Counted from the stretch's first letter, positions 52,272 to 61,395 are shown. The stretch: 64,000 nt of DNA from Senimuribacter intestinalis (GCA_943192975.1 CALPCJ010000001.1:350457-414456), one strand, 5' to 3'. Numbers and translations are program-made. Notes: generated from the letters alone by a model not told the origin.

Positions 52272-52648
52272 TACGTCCATCCTTTCCACAAATCCAGTTC
52301 AATCTCTTGATGGGTCGCATACACCGCCGGCTGCCCGCTGCGACAGTAATCCTGCGTCACACCGTTTTGGGTGACTGTAATCTTACTGCCAGGCATGACA
52401 TCAATTTCCGGCACCAGAAACAGCTTGATAACCTGCTGTCTGCTGGTGCCGGTTTCTGTCTTCTCTGCCGCCGGTGCGCTGCTATAAGAAAGCCGGCACG
52501 GTTCATTTTCCAGCACGGTGGTCTCACGATGTCCTGTAGCCTTATTAGGCTTTATATAGGGCTCGGAAATTGTAATGGTGCAGGCTCCTTCGTAGCGCAG
52601 TTCAATGGCTTTTCTATGCGCTTTTCTCATCTTCGCCAGTGCCGTCAT
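52271..52648 (-). CDS. Head-tail connector/stopper-like protein (XkdH-like)
   Basis: A 125-residue protein (GACTITISEPYIKPNKATGH, ENEPCRLSYSSAPAAEKTET, PGSKITVTQNGVTQDYCRSG). The beta-rich composition and position fit a head closure protein. Overlaps the gp6-like gene by 4 bp. Confidence 0.75.
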   Translation of the reverse strand: MTALAKMRKAHRKAIELRYEGACTITISEPYIKPNKATGHRETTVLENEPCRLSYSSAPAAEKTETGTSRQQVIKLFLVPEIDVMPGSKITVTQNGVTQDYCRSGQPAVYATHQEIELDLWKGWT

Positions 52649-52989
52649 CGAAACACCACCCCTCGATATCTGTTCAGCTGCTTTTCATAAGCTTTGAGCA
52701 GTGTATCTTTGTAGCCTTCCATCGCAAAGCTGTTAAAGGATGTTGAGGTATCACCTTCTGTGAGAGAAGAAATAGAACCCGGAGCCATATCTTCCTGCCC
52801 CAGGTTCTCATTTCTATATAAATCCATCGCCATGCGATAGGCGGTCATCTCAAGTCCATCCGGAAGTTCCTTAATGTTACAGTAGTTCAAAATCACTTCC
52901 CGGATATCATCTAAAACAAACATCAGAAAAAAATCCTTTTCTTCGTTTTCAATCCCGAGTAGTTTCTTTAACTTTTCAACTGTGAGCAT
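52645..52989 (-). CDS. Head-tail connector (gp6/YqbG-like)
   Basis: A 114-residue helical adaptor (FLMFVLDDIREVILNYCNIK, ELPDGLEMTAYRMAMDLYRN). Its place just after the capsid gene is that of the gp6/gp15 adaptor. Confidence 0.85.
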   Translation of the reverse strand: MLTVEKLKKLLGIENEEKDFFLMFVLDDIREVILNYCNIKELPDGLEMTAYRMAMDLYRNENLGQEDMAPGSISSLTEGDTSTSFNSFAMEGYKDTLLKAYEKQLNRYRGVVFR

Positions 52990-52994
52990 AGGAC

Positions 52995-54002
52995 TTACCC
53001 CAGCTTATGCTTGAAGGCAACGATTCTAATCTGTTTCGGTTCGTAAACCGGTTTCCAGTTAACGGGATTTGCGAGTTCCAACCTAGACGGTCCCTCGGTC
53101 TTTGCCACAGAAGCATTGGTAAACATAACTCCTCTCGGGTGCAGAATATTGGTTCTTCTGTTAATCAGATAATCTACACCGGAACCCTTTCTCTTTGCTC
53201 TGTCGGTTTCGGTCGGAACAAATCCTACCGGGCTTCCGTTGCCTAGTGCAATTGCGCCGGCACCAAAGAGGTAAGTGGTATAAACTCCCTTTTCTGCAGG
53301 ACAACCGTCATCAATGATTACACGCTTGCCCTGATAAGTTCCAAAAGCAACGTCATTAGAAGGCTGTACTGTTTCGATGAGATTCTGCTTTTTCAGATAT
53401 GCTTCTGTTGCGGAGTGCATACAAATACCTGTCAGCTGCGCTTTCGCATCGCCAAGCATCTGTTCTGCGTCAATAAATGCAGATCCGCTCCAGTTAGCAC
53501 CCGCGCCAGACTTTGTGGAGATATCTAATAAGTTAGATGCAAGTCTTGTTTCTGCAGGCGCTGCACTATCACCGGTTGCCGCCGGTACAGTGCCGAAGAT
53601 GCCATTCAGAACTGCAATCAGTTCTTTCTGCATATCTCTTTCCCAGAATCTTGCAACTAAATCGCCAATCGCCATCATAGGATCAGCACCCGCAAGCGCT
53701 GCAGAGAGGTCTGTTGCGCTCCACATCTTCGCGCGTCTGATAATTGCTGCCACGTCCTTGTTGGAAGTAATTTTGTTATCCTCCAAATCTGTACCTTCGA
53801 TTACCTGTTCAGATTCTCCGGTCAAGTCTTCGAAGAACGGCATGTTGACTGTTGGCGCTGCCTGAGACGCTAAGCTGTCAAATTCTGTGCTATTTGCGAT
53901 AATTCCACTCTGCAAAAGCGCAGACAGCTCCATCGTTCTATTTACTACATACGGATTAAATAATTCAGGGACGATAACGTCCTGTAAAGTTGTTCCTGGC
54001 AT
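52995..54002 (-). CDS. Major capsid protein
   Basis: A 335-residue HK97-fold capsid protein (VIVPELFNPYVVNRTMELSA, VNMPFFEDLTGESEQVIEGT, YLINRRTNILHPRGVMFTNA). Starts 18 bp after the scaffold gene. Confidence 0.92.
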   Translation of the reverse strand: MPGTTLQDVIVPELFNPYVVNRTMELSALLQSGIIANSTEFDSLASQAAPTVNMPFFEDLTGESEQVIEGTDLEDNKITSNKDVAAIIRRAKMWSATDLSAALAGADPMMAIGDLVARFWERDMQKELIAVLNGIFGTVPAATGDSAAPAETRLASNLLDISTKSGAGANWSGSAFIDAEQMLGDAKAQLTGICMHSATEAYLKKQNLIETVQPSNDVAFGTYQGKRVIIDDGCPAEKGVYTTYLFGAGAIALGNGSPVGFVPTETDRAKRKGSGVDYLINRRTNILHPRGVMFTNASVAKTEGPSRLELANPVNWKPVYEPKQIRIVAFKHKLG

Positions 54003-54020
54003 TTAATTCACCTTTCCTTT

Positions 54021-54623
54021 CTAAATCTTTACACCGGCAGCAGCTGCAAGTGCTCTTGCCTGCTCCGGATTACTTTTGAGCAGTTTGCCCTGCTCTGTCA
54101 TGTTAAATGTTTCTTTTGCAAATGGATTGACAGCTCCGCCGCTGCCGCCGCCGTGGGGTTCATAGCGCGACTCCTGCTTGAATAAATGTGCCATTGTCTT
54201 ATCTTCTTTATAAGATTTCAACACATCATCAACACCGACCGGCTTTCCTTCTTTGTCAAAGGTAAACTTATCAAGTCCGCCCTGCTTATAAATCAGATAG
54301 TCCGGATCCAGAACTCCTGATTTAGCAAGCTGCTCTTTCAGTACGTAAGTCTTTGCGGTGTCAGCTGCAGCTTTCTTCAAATTACCAATCTCAGTTTCAT
54401 AATCCGAAACTTTCTTCTGCAGATCCGCATTGTCACCATTTTCCTTCTTCAGGTCGGCGATTGTCTTTTCAGCGGCTTTCAGTGCATCGCTTTTTTCGTT
54501 AAAGGCATTTTTGGGCACTGCATGTTTTGGAAACTCTTCCGAAATCTGCTTTATTAGCCCCTCGACGTCCAGATTCCCATCTGTAATACTTGCCTTTTCT
54601 AAAATTTCTCTCAGCCATTCCAT
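54021..54623 (-). CDS. Phage scaffold protein (minor structural GP20 family)
   Basis: A 200-residue acidic coiled-coil scaffold (MEWLREILEKASITDGNLDV, ALKAAEKTIADLKKENGDNA) that guides capsid assembly. Behind TACGGAGG and a structured leader. Confidence 0.88.
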   Translation of the reverse strand: MEWLREILEKASITDGNLDVEGLIKQISEEFPKHAVPKNAFNEKSDALKAAEKTIADLKKENGDNADLQKKVSDYETEIGNLKKAAADTAKTYVLKEQLAKSGVLDPDYLIYKQGGLDKFTFDKEGKPVGVDDVLKSYKEDKTMAHLFKQESRYEPHGGGSGGAVNPFAKETFNMTEQGKLLKSNPEQARALAAAAGVKI

Positions 54624-54639
54624 TTTTATATCCTCCGTA

Positions 54640-54722
54640 AATTTTTATTCCCGCTTTCCGGGTATTGGGATTCGCCGGTTATACCTCCGGCAAGGTAGCT
54701 TCCGCTCTTTAACGCCTGCGGA
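54640..54722 (-). other. Cluster of hairpins in the scaffold leader (candidate structured RNA)
   Basis: Read leftward: TCCGC..GCGGA (54701-54722), GCCGG-AGGTATAA-CCGGC (54674-54691) and CCCG-GAAAG-CGGG (54650-54662) follow one another within 75 nt, between a terminator and the scaffold ribosome-binding site. No open frame runs through them. It may be a leader that processes or regulates capsid mRNA (inference). Confidence 0.45.
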
Positions 54723-54737
54723 AAGAAGGCAATATAA

Positions 54738-54762
54738 AAGGACCACCGCTTTGGTAGTCCTT
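54738..54762 (-). terminator. Terminator between head accessory genes and scaffold
   Basis: AAGGACTACC-AAAGC-GGTGGTCCTT then TTATATT, read leftward. It may lower or reset transcription before the capsid genes. Confidence 0.7.
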
Positions 54763-54788
54763 AATAAACTTTTTATTTTTCTCTTCCC

Positions 54789-54968
54789 TCACTCTTCTGG
54801 TTCAAAATTAACCGTTTCACTGCACCGACTATCTTTATCTGTTCTAAAAACAAATTCTAAAGGTATTCCGTCCGGAAACGCCCCACAAGTGTATTTTTTA
54901 TTAGAATCATCAACCTTCTCATCATGATTAAAATGTTTACAGTCTGCACATATTGAAACTACTATCAT
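54789..54968 (-). CDS. Small cysteine-containing protein downstream of MuF
   Basis: A 59-residue acidic protein with CADCKHF near the start and two further cysteines (CGAFPDG, SRCSETV), a possible zinc knuckle. ATG 54968 overlaps the end of the MuF gene, with GAGGTG six bases ahead. Its coupling to a MuF gene with an enzyme-like C-terminus makes an immunity or accessory role possible, but nothing proves it. Confidence 0.7.
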   Translation of the reverse strand: MIVVSICADCKHFNHDEKVDDSNKKYTCGAFPDGIPLEFVFRTDKDSRCSETVNFEPEE

Positions 54969-56566
54969 CGTTTCCACCTCATAACATAAAGTTCCACTAA
55001 AAGCTTCGCGCCATCTGGCACAGCTTCACCATTTTTTATTCGTACAAAAGCTTCCGCAATAGATTCTGCTCCATCTCGACAGCTTTCATTATATGCTGAA
55101 ATCCCAGAAACATACATTTTCCGTATCTGTCTTTCCATCTCTCTGAATGCCTCCCAAGTTTGGCACTCCTGAAAGGTCATACAATGAGCAGCTTCGTGGT
55201 AAATTAAGTCTTCTAAACTTTTTCCCGCAAGAAGTCCTTTCTGGTAGTTTCTATTATAAATCCTGTCGTTTAAAGCGTCAAGGCTTTCATTCCAGTCATA
55301 CTTACTGTTAATCACAAGTTGAGTCTTAAAATCCTGCCCAGTGCTCATTGGGGCAAATTGCAGTGGCACTTTACCAAAATACGAAAGGTCCTTGTAAGCA
55401 ACCTCGTCGATTCTCACGTTATACTCAGACTGTACTTTGTTGATGGCCTGCTCTATTCCCTCCTTTATGTCTTCCGATAAGCCCTTATCTTCCACCATAT
55501 CACTCGGTAGTTTTATATTTTTTATGACATTTTGTGATTTCCACTCAGGATACGTCATATCTCCCGGCACCTGATAGGTCTTCCCGTCTTCACCTCGTGC
55601 TGCTCGCATGTCGCCTACGGTAAACTCATCATCAAAATACGGACAAGTAGTAGACCTGCACCAAACGTGAAACGGCGGTGCTGTAACACCAGGTTCGTAT
55701 TGACTCATCGGGAAGTGTTTGCCGTCAAGCTGCCGGCAGATCTCTGATGTGTGAGAATCCAGTGTCGCTACAATCTCGTACTCTTCCACACCCAACTCAT
55801 TAAAGGCGTCTTTCTGTGCTGCTGCACTAAAAAAGGCCTGCTCTGTCATTACGAGCCGGCCAGCTTGTACTTTTGCATTCTCAAAACGCTTGTCTACGTA
55901 TTTGCTCAGGCTCTTGATAGCCTCATCGGGGCCTTTACCTAAGATACATGCCCTAGTCAGTTCGCTGTGAAGGTCGTACACCATCTGATTCTTTGCTTGC
56001 CAAATCCGGTCGGAGAAGTTTTTCCCATCTGACACCCAAGGCTTAGAAATCAGTTTTGACAGTTTTTTCTCATCAATTGATGCGATATTCCACCCTGTGC
56101 CAAAACCTCGCTGTAGCTCAAAGGCAGACCGATAATAGCCCTCTTCATAAACCTTTCTTGCCATATCGTCCACATCGTCAAGATAATTTCCAAAAGCTTT
56201 CTCCGCAGACTGCTGCACCTTTATCTTTAGCGCCTCTAATCTGCTTATGTGAAACTTTGCAGAAGCATTCTCAAGCTGCTTTACCCATTGCTGATTGATA
56301 GCGTTTTCTTTGCCATACTTTATGTATTCCTCAACAGTCCACTTGAATTCCTCCAGTTGTCCAGCGTCAAGCAGCTTTCTAGCATTTTTCATGCTAATTT
56401 CGTTGTTCTTGGCTATGCGATAAATCCATGTTTCAATATCAGCGTTGATTTCCCTGAGGGCTTTGTCAAAATACGGTTGCACACCTCTATAGGTTTCTTC
56501 ACCGTATTCTCCGAGTGCCTCTTCAAGGATTTCGAATCGTTTCTGCCAGTAAGCACTATTCTTCAT
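54965..56566 (-). CDS. MuF-type minor head protein with C-terminal zincin-like domain
   Basis: A 533-residue phage head protein. The N-terminal ~310 residues contain the MuF/SPP1 gp7 domain (RLVMTEQAFFSAAAQKDAFN, YEIVATLDSHTSEICRQLDG, HVWCRSTTCPYFDD). The C-terminal ~180 residues (~355-533) are a separate domain with HEAAH (in LIYHEAAHCMTF) and a downstream acidic stretch (RDGAESIAEAFVRI), the pattern of a zinc metallopeptidase. MuF proteins with enzyme-like C-termini belong to a known class of phage-borne polymorphic toxins. ATG 56566 overlaps the upstream stop (ATGA). Confidence 0.85.
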   Translation of the reverse strand: MKNSAYWQKRFEILEEALGEYGEETYRGVQPYFDKALREINADIETWIYRIAKNNEISMKNARKLLDAGQLEEFKWTVEEYIKYGKENAINQQWVKQLENASAKFHISRLEALKIKVQQSAEKAFGNYLDDVDDMARKVYEEGYYRSAFELQRGFGTGWNIASIDEKKLSKLISKPWVSDGKNFSDRIWQAKNQMVYDLHSELTRACILGKGPDEAIKSLSKYVDKRFENAKVQAGRLVMTEQAFFSAAAQKDAFNELGVEEYEIVATLDSHTSEICRQLDGKHFPMSQYEPGVTAPPFHVWCRSTTCPYFDDEFTVGDMRAARGEDGKTYQVPGDMTYPEWKSQNVIKNIKLPSDMVEDKGLSEDIKEGIEQAINKVQSEYNVRIDEVAYKDLSYFGKVPLQFAPMSTGQDFKTQLVINSKYDWNESLDALNDRIYNRNYQKGLLAGKSLEDLIYHEAAHCMTFQECQTWEAFREMERQIRKMYVSGISAYNESCRDGAESIAEAFVRIKNGEAVPDGAKLLVELYVMRWKR

Positions 56567-56901
56567 AGACAATCACACTCTTTAAACGCCCGTAGCAGCT
56601 TGGGTGCCTGAATCGCAATCCAGTCAATCAGTTCCTCATTTGCTGACCACGCTCCCTCAAAGTGCAGGCTTGATGAATCAATCCCTGATTCAAACAAAAA
56701 AGCATGCACGATTTCATGGCGAATCACCTGTTTTGCGTATGCTTTAAGATCTGCCTTGCTAAGAGGGTCCTCTTGTAAATCTTCAACGACAATTAGTTTA
56801 GTTGAAGTGTCTACATATCCATCAGCCTCCCCCAATTTAGGATTATCTTCTTGTTTGTGTTTCTCTATTCTATAAGTTGTGCCTAAAATGCTAACTTCCA
56901 T
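56563..56901 (-). CDS. Phage zincin-like metallopeptidase
   Basis: A 112-residue protein with the zinc motif RHEIVHAFLFESG and, downstream, WSANEELIDWIAIQ, where the glutamate could be a third ligand. Such small zincins are common in the head region of Firmicute phages; the substrate is unknown. It lies between portal and MuF. Confidence 0.82.
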   Translation of the reverse strand: MEVSILGTTYRIEKHKQEDNPKLGEADGYVDTSTKLIVVEDLQEDPLSKADLKAYAKQVIRHEIVHAFLFESGIDSSSLHFEGAWSANEELIDWIAIQAPKLLRAFKECDCL

Positions 56902-56904
56902 GCT

Positions 56905-58296
56905 TTATCCCTCCACGTCGTCGTCATCGTTATTTAAGTTACCTCCAAAGGCACCTGCGTATTGCTGCATCTTTTTGTAGCTTTCCTGTTCTTCTTTTTC
57001 AAGCTGCTGCAGTTCCTCTTCTGGGTCTTCCACAAACGGATGATTTTTCAGGATAGTCCTCTTGCTGATAATCCCCTCGCTGTCTCTGCAGATTTGTGCC
57101 AGCTCTACGTCATTTTTGATGCTGTTTCGGTACCACGTTTGGGTAATCGCGTTGCAAGCAATTCCTGCATGCTTGCAAATGGCTCTTACCAATTTATAAA
57201 ATCCCAATCTGAATTCTGTTTCCATCAGACCAGTCTTCATTTCCAAAAGGCTGTACATGAACTTAAGGGCTTCACCCGATTGGTTCCCGAAATTCTCCGG
57301 CTGTGGGTCAAAGCCTTGTCCTTGCTCAAATATTGCCTTACGGGTTGTTTCCAATACGCTATTTCTTGCTTCGATCGGAATTTCAATACTCAGTGTAGAG
57401 ATCCCCGGATTTCCTTCATCAGCATCAACCTTGACAGTTTTGTATTTTTTAAGTTCTTCCAGGAAATTGCTTAAATCTGTTCCCCCATAGCCGGATAACA
57501 CAAAAATCAGTTCCTGCACATCATCAAGGTCATTGATAAACCCGCTAAAGACCTTGTCAAACACATCGATGAGCGGCTTTATACTTTTCAGATCGCTGGT
57601 GCCGATGTTGTTATTCCAGAATGGAATAAATGGTACCTCTTCAAATTTGTGTTCGTACCACCAGACAGGTTCACCGTAGGTAGGATCGGTAAACATTTCG
57701 TAATAGTGAAGTCCGTCATCCACGGCGTCTGCGATTCGTCTTTTGAAAGCCTGGCATTCTCTATCTGTCCAGTACTCATAGACCATGCTCTTCTCACCGG
57801 TTGCTTCATCGATGATATCGTAAACTCTCATCACACCGATAAGCTGCTTCTTCAAGCTATTATCGAATATCGGAATGACTTCTTTGCTGTCTACAACTGC
57901 CCACTCAAAACCACTCCCGTTATCCCAGTAATGTACCCAGGCTACTGCGCAGTTGGCAGCGTTAACACATAAGGTTGAGCAGTTCTTTTCATACTCATCA
58001 CCAAGAAGGCCCTGAATCTTTTTACTTCCCTCTTCACTTCCTACGTCAAAGACTGGCGGATAGGTAAAAGCATACGACGCCTTTTGATTTACGAGAAGAC
58101 CGTGAAAGTTTCTCGGAATCCTGTTATCCGCATTGCGAAGGGGATTATCTGTTTCCTCTTCATCCTCTGTCACCCTTGAATACAGAACATCCGTTTCATT
58201 ATGGTAATATCTCTCCGCTATCATTGCGCTCTGCACAAAATCCCCGTGCCTAGGAAGATACCGTCTTATTAAGTTTTTCATTACTTCAAGTTCCAT
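56905..58296 (-). CDS. Phage portal protein (SPP1 gp6-like)
   Basis: A 463-residue portal subunit forming the DNA gate of the head (NRIPRNFHGLLVNQKASYAF, PFIPFWNNNIGTSDLKSIKP, VFDKVFSGFINDLDDVQELI). The acidic tail (NLNNDDDDVEG) is usual. Follows terL by 8 bp. Confidence 0.94.
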   Translation of the reverse strand: MELEVMKNLIRRYLPRHGDFVQSAMIAERYYHNETDVLYSRVTEDEEETDNPLRNADNRIPRNFHGLLVNQKASYAFTYPPVFDVGSEEGSKKIQGLLGDEYEKNCSTLCVNAANCAVAWVHYWDNGSGFEWAVVDSKEVIPIFDNSLKKQLIGVMRVYDIIDEATGEKSMVYEYWTDRECQAFKRRIADAVDDGLHYYEMFTDPTYGEPVWWYEHKFEEVPFIPFWNNNIGTSDLKSIKPLIDVFDKVFSGFINDLDDVQELIFVLSGYGGTDLSNFLEELKKYKTVKVDADEGNPGISTLSIEIPIEARNSVLETTRKAIFEQGQGFDPQPENFGNQSGEALKFMYSLLEMKTGLMETEFRLGFYKLVRAICKHAGIACNAITQTWYRNSIKNDVELAQICRDSEGIISKRTILKNHPFVEDPEEELQQLEKEEQESYKKMQQYAGAFGGNLNNDDDDVEG

Positions 58297-58304
58297 AAAA
58301 ACCT

Positions 58305-59576
58305 CTACTTCAAAATCGAAATTCCGTTGCTCTTTTTAAGCATCGTATAACAGAAATACCGTAGTGCGTCCATACAGTGGTCATTCGCTTTTACTGGCTT
58401 ATCTTCGCCTCTATCTGCCGCTTTCTCATCCCAGACATAGGACGCAAACTCTTTTATCGTTTCAGGGCAGTCCTGTGATACTGCAATCAGCTCCTGATTC
58501 AAAAGCGACGCCACAAAACGGATTCCGTCAAGCACATCGTTTCTTGCCTTTTTTATAACGTATCCTCGTTTTCGCAACTTTGCAATAAAGGACGCTGCGG
58601 AAGGGTCGATAATAATCTTTTTTGGCTTTAGGTTGCCAAGCCATTCTGCAAGGTCATCCGCAAACTCACTGTCTGTCTTTTGTCTATTCTCGTTCCTGCC
58701 GGAATAATAATACTCCCTGCAGCATACCCACTTTTCACCGTCTTTTCGCCAAAGCAAAAACACCGTAGCATTCTGTGTACCATAGTCACAGCTGACGATA
58801 TACTTTTCCGTCGCCGGTGTACTGACAGCTGATACTACATGCTTTACGGCATCAAACATGTCGTAAATAACACCTTCTGCCACACACCAAAGTCCAAGGA
58901 TATACCGCTTATAGAAGACACCGCTGTACATAGACCGGTATCTTGCCTTAATCTTCTCACTCAGGCTCAGGTTGTCGTCCATAGTAAAATGCAGATAAAG
59001 CAAATCCTTTTCGATTGCTTTATCAATCCAGTTTACCTTGAACCAGTGATACGGCCCTTCTGGGTTACAGTTGAACCAGTATTTTGACCCGTCAACAGAG
59101 CATCTACCGGTTGCCTGATTCACAAAGCTCTCTGGCATCAACGCTACTTCATCGAAGAAAACACCTGCCAGAGTAATGCCCTGGATTAGGTCCTGTGACC
59201 TTTCGTCTTTACCGCCGAAAATATAGAAATAGTTCGTATTGTCGCCGCGGCTGACTTCCAGTAAGTTATCTGCCCTGTGATACTTTGAGCGGTATCCTCT
59301 GGCAGCCAGCATCAGCTTCAGTACCACCAGCACGTTACGCCGGAATGAGCCTATGGTCTTGCCGCACATCGCAAAGTTCTCTTCAGCGAATGAATTCATC
59401 GCCCATATGACAAAAGACAGCGCCATTGACACTGTCTTCCCGCTACGGATTGCCCCGTCTGCTATAATCCCTTCCTTATCAGCAACGCCGGATTCCGGCA
59501 GCCACCAGGTAAGAATCTGTTTTTGTTTTCTCGAGAAAGGCTTGAACTTAAATATGGCTCGTTTTATTCTTGCCAT
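58305..59576 (-). CDS. Terminase large subunit (PBSX type)
   Basis: A 423-residue packaging ATPase/nuclease. Walker A DGAIRSGKTVSMAL, Walker B GVFFDEVALMPESF; nuclease aspartates in VSCDYGTQNATVF and KIIIDPSAASFIAKL. Overlaps terS by 13 bp. Confidence 0.96.
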   Translation of the reverse strand: MARIKRAIFKFKPFSRKQKQILTWWLPESGVADKEGIIADGAIRSGKTVSMALSFVIWAMNSFAEENFAMCGKTIGSFRRNVLVVLKLMLAARGYRSKYHRADNLLEVSRGDNTNYFYIFGGKDERSQDLIQGITLAGVFFDEVALMPESFVNQATGRCSVDGSKYWFNCNPEGPYHWFKVNWIDKAIEKDLLYLHFTMDDNLSLSEKIKARYRSMYSGVFYKRYILGLWCVAEGVIYDMFDAVKHVVSAVSTPATEKYIVSCDYGTQNATVFLLWRKDGEKWVCCREYYYSGRNENRQKTDSEFADDLAEWLGNLKPKKIIIDPSAASFIAKLRKRGYVIKKARNDVLDGIRFVASLLNQELIAVSQDCPETIKEFASYVWDEKAADRGEDKPVKANDHCMDALRYFCYTMLKKSNGISILK

Positions 59577-60301
59577 ACCGAAGCCGCCTCCTCTTTTAAA
59601 GCCTCAAGGAAACCGTCATCTTCTGCGTCTTCTCCCAGTTCCTCGCCTTTAATTCTTGCCGTATTCGCGCGGATATTTTCAATCCGGGCTTTCTGCTCGT
59701 CGGTTGCGAGTTCCCATGACTTGTGCAGCAGCTCATCGTAACTCTTGATTAAGCCCTCAAGTGTTTTTTGTGCTCTTGCCTGAGCTTTCAGAAAGTTGCC
59801 CTGTTTATCCCATGCTTGCTGCACTTCCCATTTTTCGCTGGAACCAGTTTCGCTATATCCCTCTCCGATCTTCGTAGTCGTTACGTCGTCACGATCTTTA
59901 ACGTACATAATCGACTGCGCTCTGATGATGGCGGCATAGGCAATTTGTATCTGGTCCCAAAGAACGTCCAGTGGATCTTTGGGCATTTCCTCAATAATAG
60001 AAACGGTCTCCTCCGGAAGATGCTTCCGAAAGAAACCGAATTTCTCTGCATTTGTGTTCTTTTGCGGGGCACCATGTCCAGCAGCGTTCTTGTTGCCTTT
60101 TGGCGCGCCAGTTCGTTTAGTAACGTTACTTTTCGCTTTATTGGTAACGTTACCATTCCAGTTATCCTGATTTTTCCACTTGCGGACCTGTGTCTCAGAA
60201 ACGCCGATTTCCGCAGCAATATCCTTTAATTTCTTTTTCTTATCCGAGTCGAGCCAAAGCTGATAAGCCAAGTCACGCTTTGGGCTCCTCTGTCTTGGCA
60301 A
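59564..60301 (-). CDS. Terminase small subunit (PBSX family)
   Basis: A 245-residue DNA-recognition subunit. The N-terminal HTH is SPKRDLAYQLWLDSDKKKKL with DIAAEIGVSETQVRKWKNQD. The start is TTG at 60301 behind GAGGTGAGGCGG, an unusual start codon. The packaging site often lies in or near this gene. Confidence 0.9.
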   Translation of the reverse strand: MPRQRSPKRDLAYQLWLDSDKKKKLKDIAAEIGVSETQVRKWKNQDNWNGNVTNKAKSNVTKRTGAPKGNKNAAGHGAPQKNTNAEKFGFFRKHLPEETVSIIEEMPKDPLDVLWDQIQIAYAAIIRAQSIMYVKDRDDVTTTKIGEGYSETGSSEKWEVQQAWDKQGNFLKAQARAQKTLEGLIKSYDELLHKSWELATDEQKARIENIRANTARIKGEELGEDAEDDGFLEALKEEAASVWQE

Positions 60302-60417
60302 ACCGCCTCACCTCACCTTCTTGTTTGTTTTGTAATAAAAGACTCCGGGCCCGAAGGCTGCGGGGTGCGTTCAGTTATTATATTTTGCAGAATAATTCAG
60401 CCTGTCTCCAAAATAGG
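60302..60417. other. Gap between zinc-ribbon gene and terminase
   Basis: Read leftward, a GC-rich palindromic stretch (CCTTCGGGCCCGG) followed by AGTCTTTTATT looks like a weak terminator. No gene is seen. Confidence 0.3.
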
Positions 60418-60735
60418 TTAATGGTTAGGCGCACACTCCCAACAAAATCCATTACCCGCATCTGCATCCGATGATTTAAACGTTCTTCCACAATCGGGGC
60501 AAGTGAATCCGCCGGTGTCACCCTCTTTAGCGAAGTCTAAATTCAATTCAAAATCAACATTTTTCTCTTCACATTCAGGGCAAATTTCCCAACTATAACC
60601 CACCTCATCATAAGCTTTTTCCACGGCTTCTCCCATGCTTAAAAACTCAGAATACTTGTCAATTTTGGAATTAAAAGTCTCTTCATCATTAGGAATGCGT
60701 ATTTTCCCTTTTCCTTCGCATAAATCACATTTCAT
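60418..60735 (-). CDS. Zinc-ribbon-rich phage protein
   Basis: A 105-residue protein with three Cys pairs or clusters: CDLCEGKGKIR near the start, ICPECEEKNV in the middle, and FTCPDCGRTFKS with FCWECAP at the end. Likely zinc-binding; function unknown. ATG 60735 follows AAAGGAGG by six bases. Confidence 0.75.
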   Translation of the reverse strand: MKCDLCEGKGKIRIPNDEETFNSKIDKYSEFLSMGEAVEKAYDEVGYSWEICPECEEKNVDFELNLDFAKEGDTGGFTCPDCGRTFKSSDADAGNGFCWECAPNH

Positions 60736-60862
60736 AACGAACCTCCTTTTTCTTTTAATTATACACCAACTTATGTATTTTGCCAACAACAAAAGCGCCA
60801 CCCCGCACGGTAACGCCTTCATGTGTCAGCAACAAAAATATGAAGAAAAGGAGATTCACACG

Positions 60863-60957
60863 GTAAAGAGACTGCACTAGGTGATATGGGTTAAGGAGTT
60901 TCCTCCAATCTTGTTTTTTCTCATCGTCTCTTTACAGTTTACACTATATCACATGCA
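60863..60957. repeat. Two interleaved inverted repeats in an intergenic region
   Basis: A1 GTAAAGAGAC (60863-60872) pairs with B1 GTCTCTTTAC (60926-60935). A2 TGCACTAGGTGATAT (60873-60887) pairs with most of B2 ATATCACATGCA (60946-60957). The order A1-A2-B1-B2 means the pairs interlock, as in a pseudoknot. It lies in the only sizeable gap between the early genes and the packaging genes. A promoter-like TTGATA-16-TATACT (minus strand, ~60960-60990) lies just upstream for leftward transcription. Confidence 0.55.
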
Positions 60958-60972
60958 GAGTATAAACTTCTA

Positions 60973-61395
60973 TCAACTCTTATCAACTTTTAAAACTTTT
61001 TCTGTTTCTAAAAGCGCACGTCCATGTAGCTTGCAAACCCACTGATATGAGCAATTCAACGATACTGCGATTTTTCCCCAGGTTTGATTTTCAATATATC
61101 GCATATGTAAAATTTTTCGATAATCAGAAGTTTTCACTTGTGCAATCACCTGCTCAATCTCCCGCAGCTCATAAAAGGCCTGCGTGCGCTGCTCCACTAT
61201 CTCGCGCTCAGTGTCGGCGATTTTTACCGCCAGTTCCGCCATACGGTCCTTCCGGCCAGAAGACTGTACGCGTTCTCCGTCAGTGCTGACGGTCACTCCC
61301 ATAGCAAGCCCCTCCAGCTCCAATTTCTGCGCCTCTAGGTTCCTGATGTCCGTCAGTATGTTCTGATACTGCCTTAAAAACTGCTTTGCTTCCAT
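60973..61395 (-). CDS. Sigma-like/ArpU-type phage late regulator
   Basis: A 140-residue protein with a long N-terminal helix and a C-terminal HTH resembling sigma region 4 (LHMRYIENQTWGKIAVSLNC, SYQWVCKLHGRALLETEKV). This family (DUF1492/ArpU/RinA-like) usually activates packaging and late genes, which fits its place just before terS. Confidence 0.82.
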   Translation of the reverse strand: MEAKQFLRQYQNILTDIRNLEAQKLELEGLAMGVTVSTDGERVQSSGRKDRMAELAVKIADTEREIVEQRTQAFYELREIEQVIAQVKTSDYRKILHMRYIENQTWGKIAVSLNCSYQWVCKLHGRALLETEKVLKVDKS

